Shown: positions 25,432 through 34,883, counted from the stretch's first letter. The stretch is 64,000 nucleotides of DNA from Caballeronia arvi (GCF_001544695.2 NZ_FCOM02000003.1:186001-250000), one strand, 5' to 3'. Notes: generated from the letters alone by a model not told the origin. Numbers and translations: made by a program.

Positions 25432-26424
25432 TCAGATCTTGAACGACTCGAACGTTTCCGGCGCGAAGATTTCTTCAGGTTCGAGCAGACGCTTCGATAA
25501 ACCCTGCTCGTACGAATAGCGCAGGAACGTGCGCAGATTCTCGCGATTCTTGTCGAGACCGTAAGGCCAGAAATCGTCGCCCATTTCCTTGCGCGTTTCT
25601 TCGACATGCGCGTTCAGCCACGGCAACATCGACTTGAGCGCGGCCGTTTCGTTGAGATCCGCATACGTGCGTCGTTGCGATTCGATCAACGCCTTATAGA
25701 GCGATTGCGCGGCCCAGCGATTCGCTTCGTAGACCTCGCGCCTGAGCACGACGGTGTGCATGATCGGAAACATCTTCGTGTCGCGGAAATACTGCCGCTC
25801 AACGTCGATGTAATTCTCGAACAGACGCTTCACACGTCCCTTCCCATTCACGTACGACGACGGCATGCGCGCGGTATAGAGCGCATCGATTTCGCCGTCG
25901 AGCAACATCTGCGACAGCGTCTTGTCCGGACCGATCTGCTCGACGCGAATGTTCGAAGGCAGATCGAGCTTCAATTTCTCGGGCCGATTCGGCTCTTCCT
26001 CGCCGCCGGTGTAGTACGTGACGCTATCGACGGGCACGCCAAAATGATCTGACAGAATGCCGCGAATCCACACGGGCGCGGTCATCTGATACTCCGGATT
26101 GCCGATGCGCTTGCCGATCAGATCCTGCGGTTTGTCGATGCCCGAATCCGCATTCACGTAGATGCACGAGTGACGGAAGAAGCGCGACGGAAACACCGGA
26201 ATCGCGATGAACGGACGCGGCTCGCGAAAGCACGACATCGTGTACGACGACAGCGACATCTCCGACGCATCGAACTCATGATGCCGCAGCATGCGAAAGA
26301 ACGTCTCTTCCACCGGCATGTTCAGATAGTTGAGATCGATGCCGTCCGGCTGCACGCTGCCGTCCATCAATGCGCGTGTGCGGTCGTAATTCCAGCATCC
26401 GAAGGTGAGTCTCAGCTTGGACAA
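25432..26424 (-). CDS. Second 4,5-dihydroxyphthalate decarboxylase-like protein (Pht5 family)
   Basis: A 330-residue paralog of the protein at 13717-14703, sharing the order of motifs (YDRTRALMDG, EETFFRMLRHHEFD, GNPEYQMTAPVWIRG, KLKLDLPSNI). It has no signal peptide, consistent with a cytoplasmic decarboxylase rather than a transporter binding protein. The start must be TTG at 26424: no ATG or GTG lies near, and an AGGAG ribosome site sits 6 nt ahead. It follows the reductase gene by 58 nt in the IclR-led operon. Its substrate probably differs from that of the first copy. Confidence 0.78.
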   Translation of the reverse strand: MSKLRLTFGCWNYDRTRALMDGSVQPDGIDLNYLNMPVEETFFRMLRHHEFDASEMSLSSYTMSCFREPRPFIAIPVFPSRFFRHSCIYVNADSGIDKPQDLIGKRIGNPEYQMTAPVWIRGILSDHFGVPVDSVTYYTGGEEEPNRPEKLKLDLPSNIRVEQIGPDKTLSQMLLDGEIDALYTARMPSSYVNGKGRVKRLFENYIDVERQYFRDTKMFPIMHTVVLRREVYEANRWAAQSLYKALIESQRRTYADLNETAALKSMLPWLNAHVEETRKEMGDDFWPYGLDKNRENLRTFLRYSYEQGLSKRLLEPEEIFAPETFESFKI

Positions 26425-26482
26425 GGTCTGCTCCTGGCAGCGTGTTGGGGATTCATGCGGCGCACGTCGAGCGACGCGCGGA

Positions 26483-27523
26483 TCAATAGAACTGGTCGAA
26501 GTGCACTTGATCGAAGGGCACTTTCAACGCGACGAGCGCGCGCTGGATCGCCGCGCCCATCGCGGGCGGGCCGGCGAAATAGATCTCCATGTCGCGCAGG
26601 TTCTCGCCGAAGAGCGTTTCCGCCACCGTGTGCACGAAGCCCACGTGGCCATCCCATGCGGTTTCGCTATCGGGCGCGACATCGGAAACGGCCGCCTGGA
26701 AATGCAGGCGCTCGGCCCATCCCGGCAATGTTTCGAGCATGTCGCGGCCGCATACGTCGCGCGGCGTGCGGCCGCCGTAGAGGAAGTGCAGCTTGATGTC
26801 GTCGAGCGCGCGCTCGGCCGCTACGCCACGCGCGATCGAGATCATCGGCGCGAGGCCCGATCCGCCCGCGATGCAGAGAATGTCGCGCTTCACGTCGCGT
26901 CGCAGATACGCCATGCCATAGGGCCCGTCGATATCGATGCACGCGCCGATATCGAGCACATCGAAGAGCACACCCGTGCCCTGCCCGTTCGGCACCCGGC
27001 GAACCTGGAAATGCAATTCGCGCGGATGCGTCATGCCATCGGCGATATTGCTCATCGAATACGCGCGCTGGCCTTCGACGCCAGGCAGCGTCAGCAGCGC
27101 ATACTGGCCCGGCTCGAACGGCATGGCGCCGGACAGCGTGAAACGGAATTCCTCGATGTCATGCGTGATCGCGCGACGTTCGCTCAGCGTGCCGTTCACG
27201 CGGCGCGGTGCATGCTTCGGTGCATAGTGCGCCGAAGGACGCAGCTTGATCGTGCAGTCGCCACGCGGCGCGCTCTGACAGCCGAGATAGCGGCGGCGCT
27301 CGCGATCCTTCGCGGTCCAGCCCGGTGCTTCCGGCCATAGGACATCGAGGTCGCCTTCGATCAGTTCGAACTTGCAGTTGCCGCACGCGCCCACGTTGCA
27401 TTCGTACGGAAACGCGATGCCCGCGCGCAAGGCCGAGCGCAGCATCACATCGCCGTTTGTGCATTCGTACGTTTGATCGGATGCTGCGAGCGTGATGCGA
27501 TGTGCGGGGCCGTCCGAATGCAT
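26483..27523 (-). CDS. Oxygenase reductase, 2Fe-2S/FAD/NAD type (class IB)
   Basis: A 346-residue electron-transfer protein with domain order opposite to the reductase at 22473. The plant-type ferredoxin is N-terminal (CNVGACGNC and a later GCQSA), followed by an FAD domain (RAYSMSN) and an NAD domain (CIAGGSGLAP). This type normally reduces a separate Rieske ferredoxin or an oxygenase; the ferredoxin encoded at 34557-34883 is the likely partner. It starts 26 nt after the IclR stop. Confidence 0.9.
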   Translation of the reverse strand: MHSDGPAHRITLAASDQTYECTNGDVMLRSALRAGIAFPYECNVGACGNCKFELIEGDLDVLWPEAPGWTAKDRERRRYLGCQSAPRGDCTIKLRPSAHYAPKHAPRRVNGTLSERRAITHDIEEFRFTLSGAMPFEPGQYALLTLPGVEGQRAYSMSNIADGMTHPRELHFQVRRVPNGQGTGVLFDVLDIGACIDIDGPYGMAYLRRDVKRDILCIAGGSGLAPMISIARGVAAERALDDIKLHFLYGGRTPRDVCGRDMLETLPGWAERLHFQAAVSDVAPDSETAWDGHVGFVHTVAETLFGENLRDMEIYFAGPPAMGAAIQRALVALKVPFDQVHFDQFY

Positions 27524-27549
27524 GAATCCACCTCGATTGATGAGTTATG

Positions 27550-28368
27550 TCATAGCGGCCTGTGGAATCCGAGGGTTGCGGAAATGCCTTCGGCCGCGGT
27601 AAGCAAATGCGGCACCGCTGCGCGCAGCGCCTTTTTCGTGAGCCGTTGCGACGGCCCGCCGATACCGACCGCCGCCACCACGCTGCCCGAGATATCGCGC
27701 ACGGGCGCCGCGATGCCGCGCATGCCGACTTCCGACTCTTCATCGTCGATCGAATAGCCGTCGCGCCGCGCTGCCTCCAGCGTCTTCAGGAAGACCTGCG
27801 TGTCGGTGTTGGTCTTCGGCGTGCGCGCGGCGAGCCCTTCCTTGAGCACGCGCGAGATCACATCGGGCGTGCGCGACGCGAGCAGCACATGACCTTCGGC
27901 GGTGCAGAACGCAGGCTTGCGCACGCCGATATACGACCGCATGCGGATGGCCTGATCGCTCTCGAGATTGAACAGGTACACGATGCTCGTGTCGTCCAGC
28001 ACCGCGAGATGCACGGTTTCGTCGGTGTGCTCGCGCAGCACGTGCAGAAACGGCACCGCCTGTTTCGCTACATCGAAACGCCGCCGCACCAGCGCGCCGA
28101 GCGTGAACAACTGAATGCCCAGCCGATAACGCCCGTTGTCCGCGTTCTGCTCCAGCATGCCTTCGGCAAGCAGCGCGCTCGCAAGCCGGTGCGCCGTGCT
28201 CTTTGCGATACCCATGCGTTTCGCGAGCACGCTGATACCCAGTTCCGGCTCATGCTCCGAGAACACCTTGAGCAACTGGAGCGCCGCCGTCACCGACGAC
28301 AGGCGCTGCGGTCCCTCCTCCTTCTCCTGCACCTTGCCTGCTTCGTGCTGCGTTGCCTCTGATTTCAT
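27550..28368 (-). CDS. IclR-family regulator of the second aromatic module
   Basis: A 272-residue regulator. It has an N-terminal winged helix-turn-helix (SSVTAALQLLKVFSE, then ISVLAKRMGIAKSTAHRLASAL) and a C-terminal effector domain with GYSIDDEESEVGMRGIAAPV, a family landmark. ATG 28368 has GGAG 9 nt ahead; the frame is open to 28491. A perfect 21-bp palindrome lies 35 bp upstream and near copies precede every other operon up to 39 kb, so this protein is the probable regulator of the whole module. Confidence 0.9.
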   Translation of the reverse strand: MKSEATQHEAGKVQEKEEGPQRLSSVTAALQLLKVFSEHEPELGISVLAKRMGIAKSTAHRLASALLAEGMLEQNADNGRYRLGIQLFTLGALVRRRFDVAKQAVPFLHVLREHTDETVHLAVLDDTSIVYLFNLESDQAIRMRSYIGVRKPAFCTAEGHVLLASRTPDVISRVLKEGLAARTPKTNTDTQVFLKTLEAARRDGYSIDDEESEVGMRGIAAPVRDISGSVVAAVGIGGPSQRLTKKALRAAVPHLLTAAEGISATLGFHRPL

Positions 28369-28402
28369 CGAAATATACTCCACGAAATACTGAAATGGAA
28401 TA

Positions 28403-28423
28403 GCGTTCCGTATATAGGAACGC
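28403..28423. promoter_or_regulatory. IclR-type operator 1 (iclR operon)
   Basis: GCGTTCC-GTATATA-GGAACGC is a perfect inverted repeat with 7-bp arms, 35 bp upstream of the iclR start. It is the best copy of the motif shared by all operons of this module. Confidence 0.75.
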
Positions 28424-28604
28424 ATTGATTCATCCCCGACCGTACCGTCAGATCCCTTCCTGCACGACGCAAAAACAACGGATTGCCTCAATTGCGGACG
28501 ATCGCGCCCGGAGAGGATGCGGAATAACCCTGACCGGCTTTCGTTCCGCTTGACTTAGGAACCTAAACAAAGCGACACTCGATTCGTTCCATTTTAACAG
28601 ACTA

Positions 28605-28625
28605 TCGTTCTGTATATCGGAACGA
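28605..28625. promoter_or_regulatory. IclR-type operator 2 (upstream of porin)
   Basis: TCGTTCT-GTATATC-GGAACGA matches operator 1 in arm and spacer length with one arm mismatch. It lies 206 bp before the porin start. Confidence 0.68.
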
Positions 28626-28831
28626 AATAGCGTACCCGAACTTGCCGCCCGGCAAACAGAAACAACCGAACATTCGTCATGAACAAGCGCTCGAGGAAGC
28701 GCGCAGGACGCGCATACGGTTAGTCATCCGTAATACAAGGCGTCCAAAAAAATGCGACTGGAAGATTCCGTAGCAAAGCATCCCGGTTCGAATGAAACCG
28801 GCATCACTATGAATCAAGGGACGGAGACCGC

Positions 28832-29968
28832 ATGAAAAAGACAGCGTTGTTTCTCGCACTTCCCATGCTGGCATGCGCCGGCGTGGCGCACGCCCAAAGC
28901 TCGGTCACGTTATATGGCCTGCTCGACGCCGGTCTGGTCTATATCAACAATCAGTCGGGCCATTCCAACATCGAGACGGTGACGGGACAGACGAACGGCA
29001 GCCGCTGGGGCATGCGCGGCGCCGAGGATCTCGGCGGCGGCATGAAGGCGATTTTCACGCTCGAAAACGGCTTCGATACGTCCAACGGCAAGCTGCTGCA
29101 AGGCGGACGCGAGTTCGGCCGGCAAGCGTTCGTCGGTCTGGAAAGCCATTACGGCACGCTCACGCTCGGCCGCCAATATGATCCGATGACGCAATGGATC
29201 GGCGAGATCGCAGCAACATCGCTGTGGGCTTGGGTCGGCACGCACCCCGGCGACTTCGACAACCTCAACTCGAACTTCCGCGTCAACAACTCGCTGAAGT
29301 ACATGTCGCCGAATATGAATGGCCTGCGCCTGTCCGGCATCTTCGCGCCCGGCGGCGTCGCGGGCAACTTCGGCACGAACCGCATCTATACGCTCGCCGC
29401 GTCTTACGCAAACGGCCCGATCAGCGCGGCGATCGCCTATGACAACGTGAACAATCCGTCGGTGTCCGCGTATGACGGAACCGTGAATCCTGGACAGCCG
29501 GGCTATACGTCGCCGGGCAAGAGCCCGGTGTACAGCGGTTATGCATCGGCGAATTCGCTCGAGATCTTCGGCGCCGGCATTGCGTATAACTTCGGCCCCG
29601 GCAAGATCGGCTTCGTTTATACGAACACCCGCTTCAACGACATTCTGCGCACGCCGACCACGCCGAACAGCGGCAAGGCCACCTTCAACAGCTTTGAAAT
29701 CAATGCGCGCTGGTTCGTGATTCCAACGCTCCAGATCGCCGCCTCCTTCGACTACACGAAGGCTCAGACCGCGAAATACGAGCAGGTCGACTTCGGGCCC
29801 GACTACTTCATCTCGAAGCGCACGGACCTGAACCTCGTCGGCGTATGGCAGCACGCATCGGGCATCGATTCGACCGGCAAACCGGCCGTCGCGGCGATCG
29901 GCTCGCTCGGCCAGTCGTCGACGGCGAATCAGGTAGCGGTCAAGCTCTCGCTGCGTCATCGGTTCTGA
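28832..29968 (+). CDS. Gram-negative porin (OmpC-like, Burkholderia type)
   Basis: A 378-residue outer-membrane protein with a signal peptide cut after GVAHA, then QSSVTLYGLLDAG, the standard start of Burkholderiaceae trimeric porins. Aromatic/glycine beta-strands follow, and the protein ends in a terminal phenylalanine (LRHRF) needed for assembly. The position beside an ABC uptake system parallels the phthalate porin OphP of Burkholderia; a role in aromatic acid entry is inferred. A GGAG ribosome site precedes the ATG. Confidence 0.92.
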   Translation: MKKTALFLALPMLACAGVAHAQSSVTLYGLLDAGLVYINNQSGHSNIETVTGQTNGSRWGMRGAEDLGGGMKAIFTLENGFDTSNGKLLQGGREFGRQAFVGLESHYGTLTLGRQYDPMTQWIGEIAATSLWAWVGTHPGDFDNLNSNFRVNNSLKYMSPNMNGLRLSGIFAPGGVAGNFGTNRIYTLAASYANGPISAAIAYDNVNNPSVSAYDGTVNPGQPGYTSPGKSPVYSGYASANSLEIFGAGIAYNFGPGKIGFVYTNTRFNDILRTPTTPNSGKATFNSFEINARWFVIPTLQIAASFDYTKAQTAKYEQVDFGPDYFISKRTDLNLVGVWQHASGIDSTGKPAVAAIGSLGQSSTANQVAVKLSLRHRF

Positions 29969-30028
29969 TGCGTTTTACATTGACATCGCGAATTCGCCGA
30001 TGCTAATGTTGTTCCACACAACGACACT

Positions 30029-30049
30029 TCGTTCCGAATAAAGGAACGA
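30029..30049. promoter_or_regulatory. IclR-type operator 3 (upstream of ABC transporter)
   Basis: TCGTTCC-GAATAAA-GGAACGA is a perfect inverted repeat with the same arms and 7-base spacer, 113 bp upstream of the binding-protein start. Confidence 0.73.
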
Positions 30050-30161
30050 TAAAAATTCGGGCGCCCCACGCTGCATACCTGATCGACGGACAGGGCACGG
30101 CGCGCGGGCGCCGCGGCTCATGAAGCCATGCGCGATAGGTGTTCGATCAAGGAGACAAGCA

Positions 30162-31196
30162 GTGAAAGCAGTCAGGCTATTGAGTGCGGCGCTCGTCGCG
30201 TGCGTCGTGTCGGGATCGGGTGCAGCGGCCGATCTGACGACGGTGCGCGTCGGCATTGCCAACGCGAGCAGCGACGTGGCGTTTTTCATCGCGGAGAAGA
30301 AGGGTTACTTCCGTCAGGAAGGTCTCGACGCGAAGTTCATTCCCTTCGACTCCGGCGCGAAGATGGTCGCGCCGCTCGGCGCCGGCCAGCTCGATGTCGC
30401 GGGCGGCTCGCCCTCCGCGGGACTCTATAACGCCGTGGTGCGCGGCATTGGCATCAAGATCGTCGCGGACAAGGGCTCGACGCCGCCGGGATATGGCTAT
30501 CAACCGTTGCTCGTGCGCGCCGATCTCGTTGCGAATGGCCGCTACAAGTCGCTTGCGGACCTGAAGGGCATGAAGGTCGCGGGCAGCGCAACGGGCAGCG
30601 CATCCACATCGACGATGAACGAGGCGCTCAAGAAAGCCGGTCTGAAGACGAAGGACGTCGAGCGCATCTATCTGTCGTTTCCGCAGCACGTAATGGCGCT
30701 GCAGAACAAGGCCGTCGATGCCGCGCTCACGACCGAGCCTTCCGCCACCGAAGCCGTGAAACGCGGCGCAGCCGTGCGCGTGGTCGGCGACGATCAAATC
30801 TATCCGAATCATCAGCTCGCTGTCGTGCTCTATTCGACAGGCTTCATCAAGGATCATCCGGATGCGGCCAAGGCTTTCATGCGCGCCTATCTTCGCGCGG
30901 TGCGCGACTACAACAACGCGCTTTCGAACGGCAAGCTCGCGGGGCCGAACGCGCCCGAAGTGATCTCGATCCTCACCGAATACACGCCGATCAAAGACCC
31001 CAACATCTATCGCACGATCGTGCCTCAAGGAACGAACCCCGACGGCAAGCTCAACGTCGCGAGCCTCGAGAACGATCTCGCGTTCTTCAAGAGCGAAGGC
31101 GTGGTGAAGGGCAACGTGACGGTCGCGCAAGTGCTCGACACGTCGTTTGCAGAAAATGCCGTGAAGGAACTCGGCCCGTACAAACCTCTCAAGTAA
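30162..31196 (+). CDS. ABC transporter substrate-binding protein (NitT/TauT family, OphF-like)
   Basis: A 344-residue periplasmic binding protein. GTG 30162 is chosen as start because AAGGAG lies 7 nt ahead and it gives a proper signal peptide (KAVRLLSAALVACVV, cut near GAAA); the frame is open to an ATG at 30120 with no ribosome site. The core (VRVGIANASSDVAFFIAEKKG, YFRQEGLDAKFIPF) is that of nitrate/sulfonate/taurine-type binders. The phthalate transporter OphFGH of Burkholderia belongs to the same family, which fits the neighbours. Confidence 0.88.
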   Translation: MKAVRLLSAALVACVVSGSGAAADLTTVRVGIANASSDVAFFIAEKKGYFRQEGLDAKFIPFDSGAKMVAPLGAGQLDVAGGSPSAGLYNAVVRGIGIKIVADKGSTPPGYGYQPLLVRADLVANGRYKSLADLKGMKVAGSATGSASTSTMNEALKKAGLKTKDVERIYLSFPQHVMALQNKAVDAALTTEPSATEAVKRGAAVRVVGDDQIYPNHQLAVVLYSTGFIKDHPDAAKAFMRAYLRAVRDYNNALSNGKLAGPNAPEVISILTEYTPIKDPNIYRTIVPQGTNPDGKLNVASLENDLAFFKSEGVVKGNVTVAQVLDTSFAENAVKELGPYKPLK

Positions 31197-31205
31197 GGAG
31201 CCGGC

Positions 31206-32033
31206 ATGTCGATTCCCTCGCTCATCGCAGACGATCCGCCTGTCAAGATTCGCCTGCGCAATCTCACCAAGTCGTTTCAATCTGGCGGCGGCACCGTGAC
31301 CGCGCTCGACAACATGTCGCTCGATATTCCGACGGGCTGTTTCTTCATGATCGTCGGACCGAGCGGATGCGGCAAGTCCACACTGTTGCGCATGCTCGCG
31401 AATCTCGACGAACCGACGAGCGGCACCGTCGAAATCAGTGCGCCTGCGGAAAAGCGTCCGAGCAATTCGATGGTCTTTCAGGGCGATTCGCTCTTTCCGT
31501 GGATGACCGTGTGGGACAACGCCGCTTACGGTCTCACGTTGCGCGGCGTGCCCAAAGCGCAGATTCGCGAAGTGGTCGGTCATTACCTCAGTCGCACGGG
31601 TCTCACGCGTTTCGCCAAGGCTTATCCGCATCAACTGTCGGGCGGCATGCGCCAGCGCGTGTCGATCGCGCGCGCATTCGCGAACGACCCCGACATCCTG
31701 TTGATGGACGAGCCCTTCTCTGCACTCGACGAACAGAACAAGGTGCTCTTGCAGGAAGAACTGCTGCGCATCTGGGAAGAGACGCGCAAGACCGTGCTCT
31801 TCATCACGCATAGCGTCGATGAAGCCGTGACGCTCGGCGACCGCGTGATGATCATGACCGCGCAACCGGGCACGGCGAAACAGATCGTCGATGTGCCATT
31901 CGAGCGTCCGCGCTCCGTGCTCGAACTGCGTTCGCGGCCCGAGTATGGCGAGTTCGTCTATTCCATCTGGGGACAATTGCGCGATGAAGTCCAGCGCGCC
32001 CGCTCACGCGACCTTGGCGAGATCCACGCATGA
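31206..32033 (+). CDS. ABC transporter ATP-binding protein (NitT/TauT family)
   Basis: A 275-residue ATPase with Walker [10 protein letters not shown] (about residue 52), Q-loop MVFQGDSLFPW, signature LSGGMRQRV and Walker B ILLMDEPFSALD with the switch histidine in FITHS. It energises import with the permease, whose start overlaps its stop by 4 bases (ATGA). It is 9 nt after the binding protein gene. Confidence 0.93.
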   Translation: MSIPSLIADDPPVKIRLRNLTKSFQSGGGTVTALDNMSLDIPTGCFFMIVGPSGCGKSTLLRMLANLDEPTSGTVEISAPAEKRPSNSMVFQGDSLFPWMTVWDNAAYGLTLRGVPKAQIREVVGHYLSRTGLTRFAKAYPHQLSGGMRQRVSIARAFANDPDILLMDEPFSALDEQNKVLLQEELLRIWEETRKTVLFITHSVDEAVTLGDRVMIMTAQPGTAKQIVDVPFERPRSVLELRSRPEYGEFVYSIWGQLRDEVQRARSRDLGEIHA

Positions 32034-32863
32034 AAACCGCGCAAAAACTGACCGCACCCGCGATGCAATACAAGTCCTCTCCTTCCCGGCTCAAGCGCTG
32101 GTTCTCGGGTAATAACCGCGATCGCATGATCAGCATCGCATCGCCTATCGTGCTATTGATCGTCTGGCAGATTCTCGCTGAAACGGGCGTCATCGACGAA
32201 CGCTTCTTTCCCGCACCGTCGAAAGTTTTCGGCACCTTCATCGCGCTCGTCAACGACGGCTCGCTGTGGGACAACACGTGGGCCACGCTGCAACGTCTCT
32301 TCTGGGGCACGCTCGCCGGCGGCATTCCCGCGCTGATCCTGGGCGTCGCCATCGGTCTTTCGCGTCCGCTGCGCGCCGTGTTCGATCCGCTGATCGCGGC
32401 GACGTATCCGGTGCCGAAAAGCGCGATCTTCCCGCTGCTGCTTCTGATCTGCGGCCTCGGCGAAGCATCGAAGATCGTGATGGTTGCGATCGGCGTGTTC
32501 TTTCCGGTGCTCATCAATACCGCGACGGGCGTGCTCGAACTCAACAAGATCTATCTCGACGTGGGCCGCAATTTCCGCGCAAGCCGCTGGCAGGTGTTCC
32601 GCACCATCGCGCTGCCGGGCGCCGTGCCGCACATCATGAGCGGCATCAAGCTCGGCATCGGTCTCGGTCTCATGCTGATCGCGATTGCGGAAATGATCGG
32701 ATCGAAGAGCGGCCTCGGCTACATGATCTGGAACGCGTGGGAACTGCTTTCCGTCGAGCAGATGTATGTGGGCCTGCTCGTCATCGCCGCGCTCGGTTAC
32801 TTCATCTCCGTGGTGCTGACGGAGCTGGAGCGCAAGCTGATTCCGTGGAAGTCGTCGCGCTGA
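32030..32863 (+). CDS. ABC transporter permease (NitT/TauT family)
   Basis: A 277-residue inner-membrane subunit with six predicted helices and the EAA-type coupling loop GRNFRASRWQVFRTIALPGA (about residues 182-201). It overlaps the ATPase gene by 4 bases. With the two upstream genes it forms a complete importer, and the aldolase-fold gene follows 25 nt later, so uptake and metabolism are co-expressed. Confidence 0.92.
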   Translation: MKTAQKLTAPAMQYKSSPSRLKRWFSGNNRDRMISIASPIVLLIVWQILAETGVIDERFFPAPSKVFGTFIALVNDGSLWDNTWATLQRLFWGTLAGGIPALILGVAIGLSRPLRAVFDPLIAATYPVPKSAIFPLLLLICGLGEASKIVMVAIGVFFPVLINTATGVLELNKIYLDVGRNFRASRWQVFRTIALPGAVPHIMSGIKLGIGLGLMLIAIAEMIGSKSGLGYMIWNAWELLSVEQMYVGLLVIAALGYFISVVLTELERKLIPWKSSR

Positions 32864-32888
32864 ACGCGCCTCAATCATTCGTCATGTC

Positions 32889-33599
32889 ATGAATTCGACC
32901 GCAACGATTCAAACGCAGAACCATACCGGCCAGAAGCGCATGCTGGCCGACGCGATCCTCATGCTGGAGCGCGCCGAAGTCATCGATTTCAACGGGCATG
33001 CAAGCTGGCGCGTGCCCGGCCAGGAACGCATGTTGATCAACTCGGGCGCATCCGTGCGCAGCGCGCTCACTGCCGCCGATATCGTCATCGTCGATTTCGA
33101 CGGCAATCTGATCGAAGGCGATTCCGCCCCGCCGATGGAGTTTCATATCCACTCGGAGATCTATCGCAGGCGGCCGGATGTCGGTTCGGTGATTCATGCG
33201 CATCCGCTATGGTCGACGCTGTTTTCCATGACGGGCAGGCATGTATTGCCCGTCATCATGCAGGCGGCCGTGCTCGGCGAGATCCAGCGCTTTCCGAAGA
33301 CCGCATCGATCAATCGCAAGGAACTCGGTGAAGCCCTTGCGGAAGCGCTCGGGCCGCATCGCGTCGCCATGCTGAAGTCACATGGTTCGGTGATCGCGGC
33401 GGCGAGCATTCTCGAAGCCTTCGTGCTCGCGTTCTACCTCGAAGAGAACGCGCATCGCCAGTATCTCGCCAGTCAACTCGGCGAGCCGACCGTGCTCGAT
33501 GCGGAACAGATCGAAGCGATCCGGCGCAATCTCTGGAAGCCGAACCTGCTGCAGAAGGTCTGGGACTATCACGCGGGCAAGCTCGGCGCGCGCGACTGA
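32889..33599 (+). CDS. Class II aldolase/adducin family protein (second copy)
   Basis: A 236-residue metal-dependent enzyme with ligands in VIHAHP (about residues 100-105) and a later LKSHGSVIAA histidine, and a catalytic acid in HIHSEIYRRRPDV. It is distantly similar to the protein at 14768-15481 and occupies the same position near a Pht5-like gene and Rieske oxygenase. The family contains sugar-phosphate aldolases and the dihydroxyphthalate decarboxylase PhtC; a decarboxylase role is inferred from context. The COG0523 GTPase gene starts 9 nt downstream. Confidence 0.83.
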   Translation: MNSTATIQTQNHTGQKRMLADAILMLERAEVIDFNGHASWRVPGQERMLINSGASVRSALTAADIVIVDFDGNLIEGDSAPPMEFHIHSEIYRRRPDVGSVIHAHPLWSTLFSMTGRHVLPVIMQAAVLGEIQRFPKTASINRKELGEALAEALGPHRVAMLKSHGSVIAAASILEAFVLAFYLEENAHRQYLASQLGEPTVLDAEQIEAIRRNLWKPNLLQKVWDYHAGKLGARD

Positions 33600-33608
33600 T
33601 CGCTTCAC

Positions 33609-34532
33609 ATGCATCGTGAACGCATACCGGTCTATGTCGTGACCGGTTTTCTCGGCAGCGGCAAATCCACGCTGCTCGCGCGCTGGCTGAAGGAAGCGCC
33701 CTTCTCTAACGCGGCGCTCATCGTCAATGAAATCGGCGAGGTCGGCATCGATCACGCAACGCTCGGATTCTCGGGCGATACATCGATGCTCCTCGCCGAT
33801 GCGTGCGTCTGCTGCAGCGGCCTGCCCGCGCTGAACGAAGCGCTGGAACAGCTGTTCTGGGCGCGGCTCCATCGCAGTATCGAGCGCTTCGAGATGGTCG
33901 TCATCGAAACGACCGGACTCGCCGATCCGAGGCCGCTCGTCGCGTCGCTGAGCCTTAATTCGCTGGTGAAGGAACGCTATCGCATTGCAGGCACGTTCAC
34001 GGCCATCGCCGCGAACACTGCGCTCGATACGCTCTCGCGCTTTCCGGAAGCGCGCGCGCAACTGAGCGGCGCCGATGCCGTGATCGTGACGAAGACAGAT
34101 CTCGTCGGAGCGCAAGAACGCGCCGCCGTGGAAGATCACATAGCCTGTTCCGGCACACGCATCGCGCATTCGGCGAACGCGAGTTTCGCGTTGGAGGATG
34201 CGCTTTCGCTTCTGGCTCAGCCCGCGCCGCGCGTCGAACGCACGGTCGCGCCGCCTTTTTCTCGCCTGCGCTCGCACGATGCGATGACGCGCTTCATCGC
34301 GATCGAAGATGCGCCTGATATCGACGCACTGCACGCGCAAGTCATCGAACTCAAAGAGCGATATGGCGATTCGCTATTGCGTCTGAAGGGGCTCGTGCGG
34401 CTGAAAGATTGCTTCGCTCTCGTGCAACTCGCGCGTGGCGACGCGCGTGCGCAGATTACGCGTACATCGACGATCCCGAACGATGTGAAGAGTGGACTCA
34501 CGTTGATCGTGAAGCCGGGCGCAGCACGCTGA
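33609..34532 (+). CDS. COG0523 (CobW-like) metal chaperone GTPase
   Basis: A 307-residue G3E-family GTPase: P-loop GFLGSGKST (about residues 13-21), ALIVNEIGEVGID, the metal-binding CVCC motif (about residue 72) typical of COG0523 zinc or cobalt chaperones, ETTGLADP, and the NKxD-equivalent VTKTDL. The C-terminal CobW domain is short. Members deliver metal to specific enzymes. Lying 9 nt after a metal-dependent aldolase-fold gene, it may load that enzyme (inference). Confidence 0.87.
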   Translation: MHRERIPVYVVTGFLGSGKSTLLARWLKEAPFSNAALIVNEIGEVGIDHATLGFSGDTSMLLADACVCCSGLPALNEALEQLFWARLHRSIERFEMVVIETTGLADPRPLVASLSLNSLVKERYRIAGTFTAIAANTALDTLSRFPEARAQLSGADAVIVTKTDLVGAQERAAVEDHIACSGTRIAHSANASFALEDALSLLAQPAPRVERTVAPPFSRLRSHDAMTRFIAIEDAPDIDALHAQVIELKERYGDSLLRLKGLVRLKDCFALVQLARGDARAQITRTSTIPNDVKSGLTLIVKPGAAR

Positions 34533-34556
34533 ACGTGCGCGCCTCGGCGGGCTGCG

Positions 34557-34883
34557 TCATTGCTCGTCGATCTCGATGCTCACTTCACCATCCTCGACAT
34601 GCGTCTTGTAGGTCTTGAGCGGAATCATGCAAGGCGGCGCGACGACCTCGCCCGTCTTGATGTTGAAGGAGCCGTTATGGAAATCGCACTCCACCACGTC
34701 GCCGTCGATATATCCCTCGGACAACGAACCCGGACCATGCGTGCACGTGTCGTTGGTGACGAAGTATTCGCCCTGAATGTTGAACACCGCCAGTGCAAGA
34801 CCGTTTCTTTCGATCTTGATGGCCTGACCTTCGGCGACATCGCCGGCGCTGCAAAGGCGGGCAAAAGCACAAGCTTGATGCAT
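34557..34883 (-). CDS. Rieske-type ferredoxin
   Basis: A 108-residue soluble Rieske protein with cluster ligands in CTHGPG and CDFHNG, separated by 16 residues. This matches ferredoxins of three-component ring-hydroxylating dioxygenases. It is divergent from the oxygenase gene at 35033 and shares a control region with two tandem operators. It probably links the reductase at 26483-27523 to that oxygenase. Confidence 0.92.
   Translation of the reverse strand: MHQACAFARLCSAGDVAEGQAIKIERNGLALAVFNIQGEYFVTNDTCTHGPGSLSEGYIDGDVVECDFHNGSFNIKTGEVVAPPCMIPLKTYKTHVEDGEVSIEIDEQ

Larger units (their letters stand above)
28369..28831. promoter_or_regulatory. Divergent control region between iclR and porin genes
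   Basis: 463 bases without a gene. It holds the palindromes at 28403-28423 and 28605-28625, a variant with a 10-base spacer at 28541-28562, and a lone half site at about 28584-28590. Promoters for both directions must lie here; a -35-like TTGACT is at 28550-28555. Confidence 0.6.

Noticed and set aside
30177-31976. Very long open frame on the minus strand opposite the ABC transporter genes
   Set aside because: It is antisense to three well-recognised genes, its product is dominated by Arg, Ala, His and Asp with no domain, and such frames are common in high-GC DNA.
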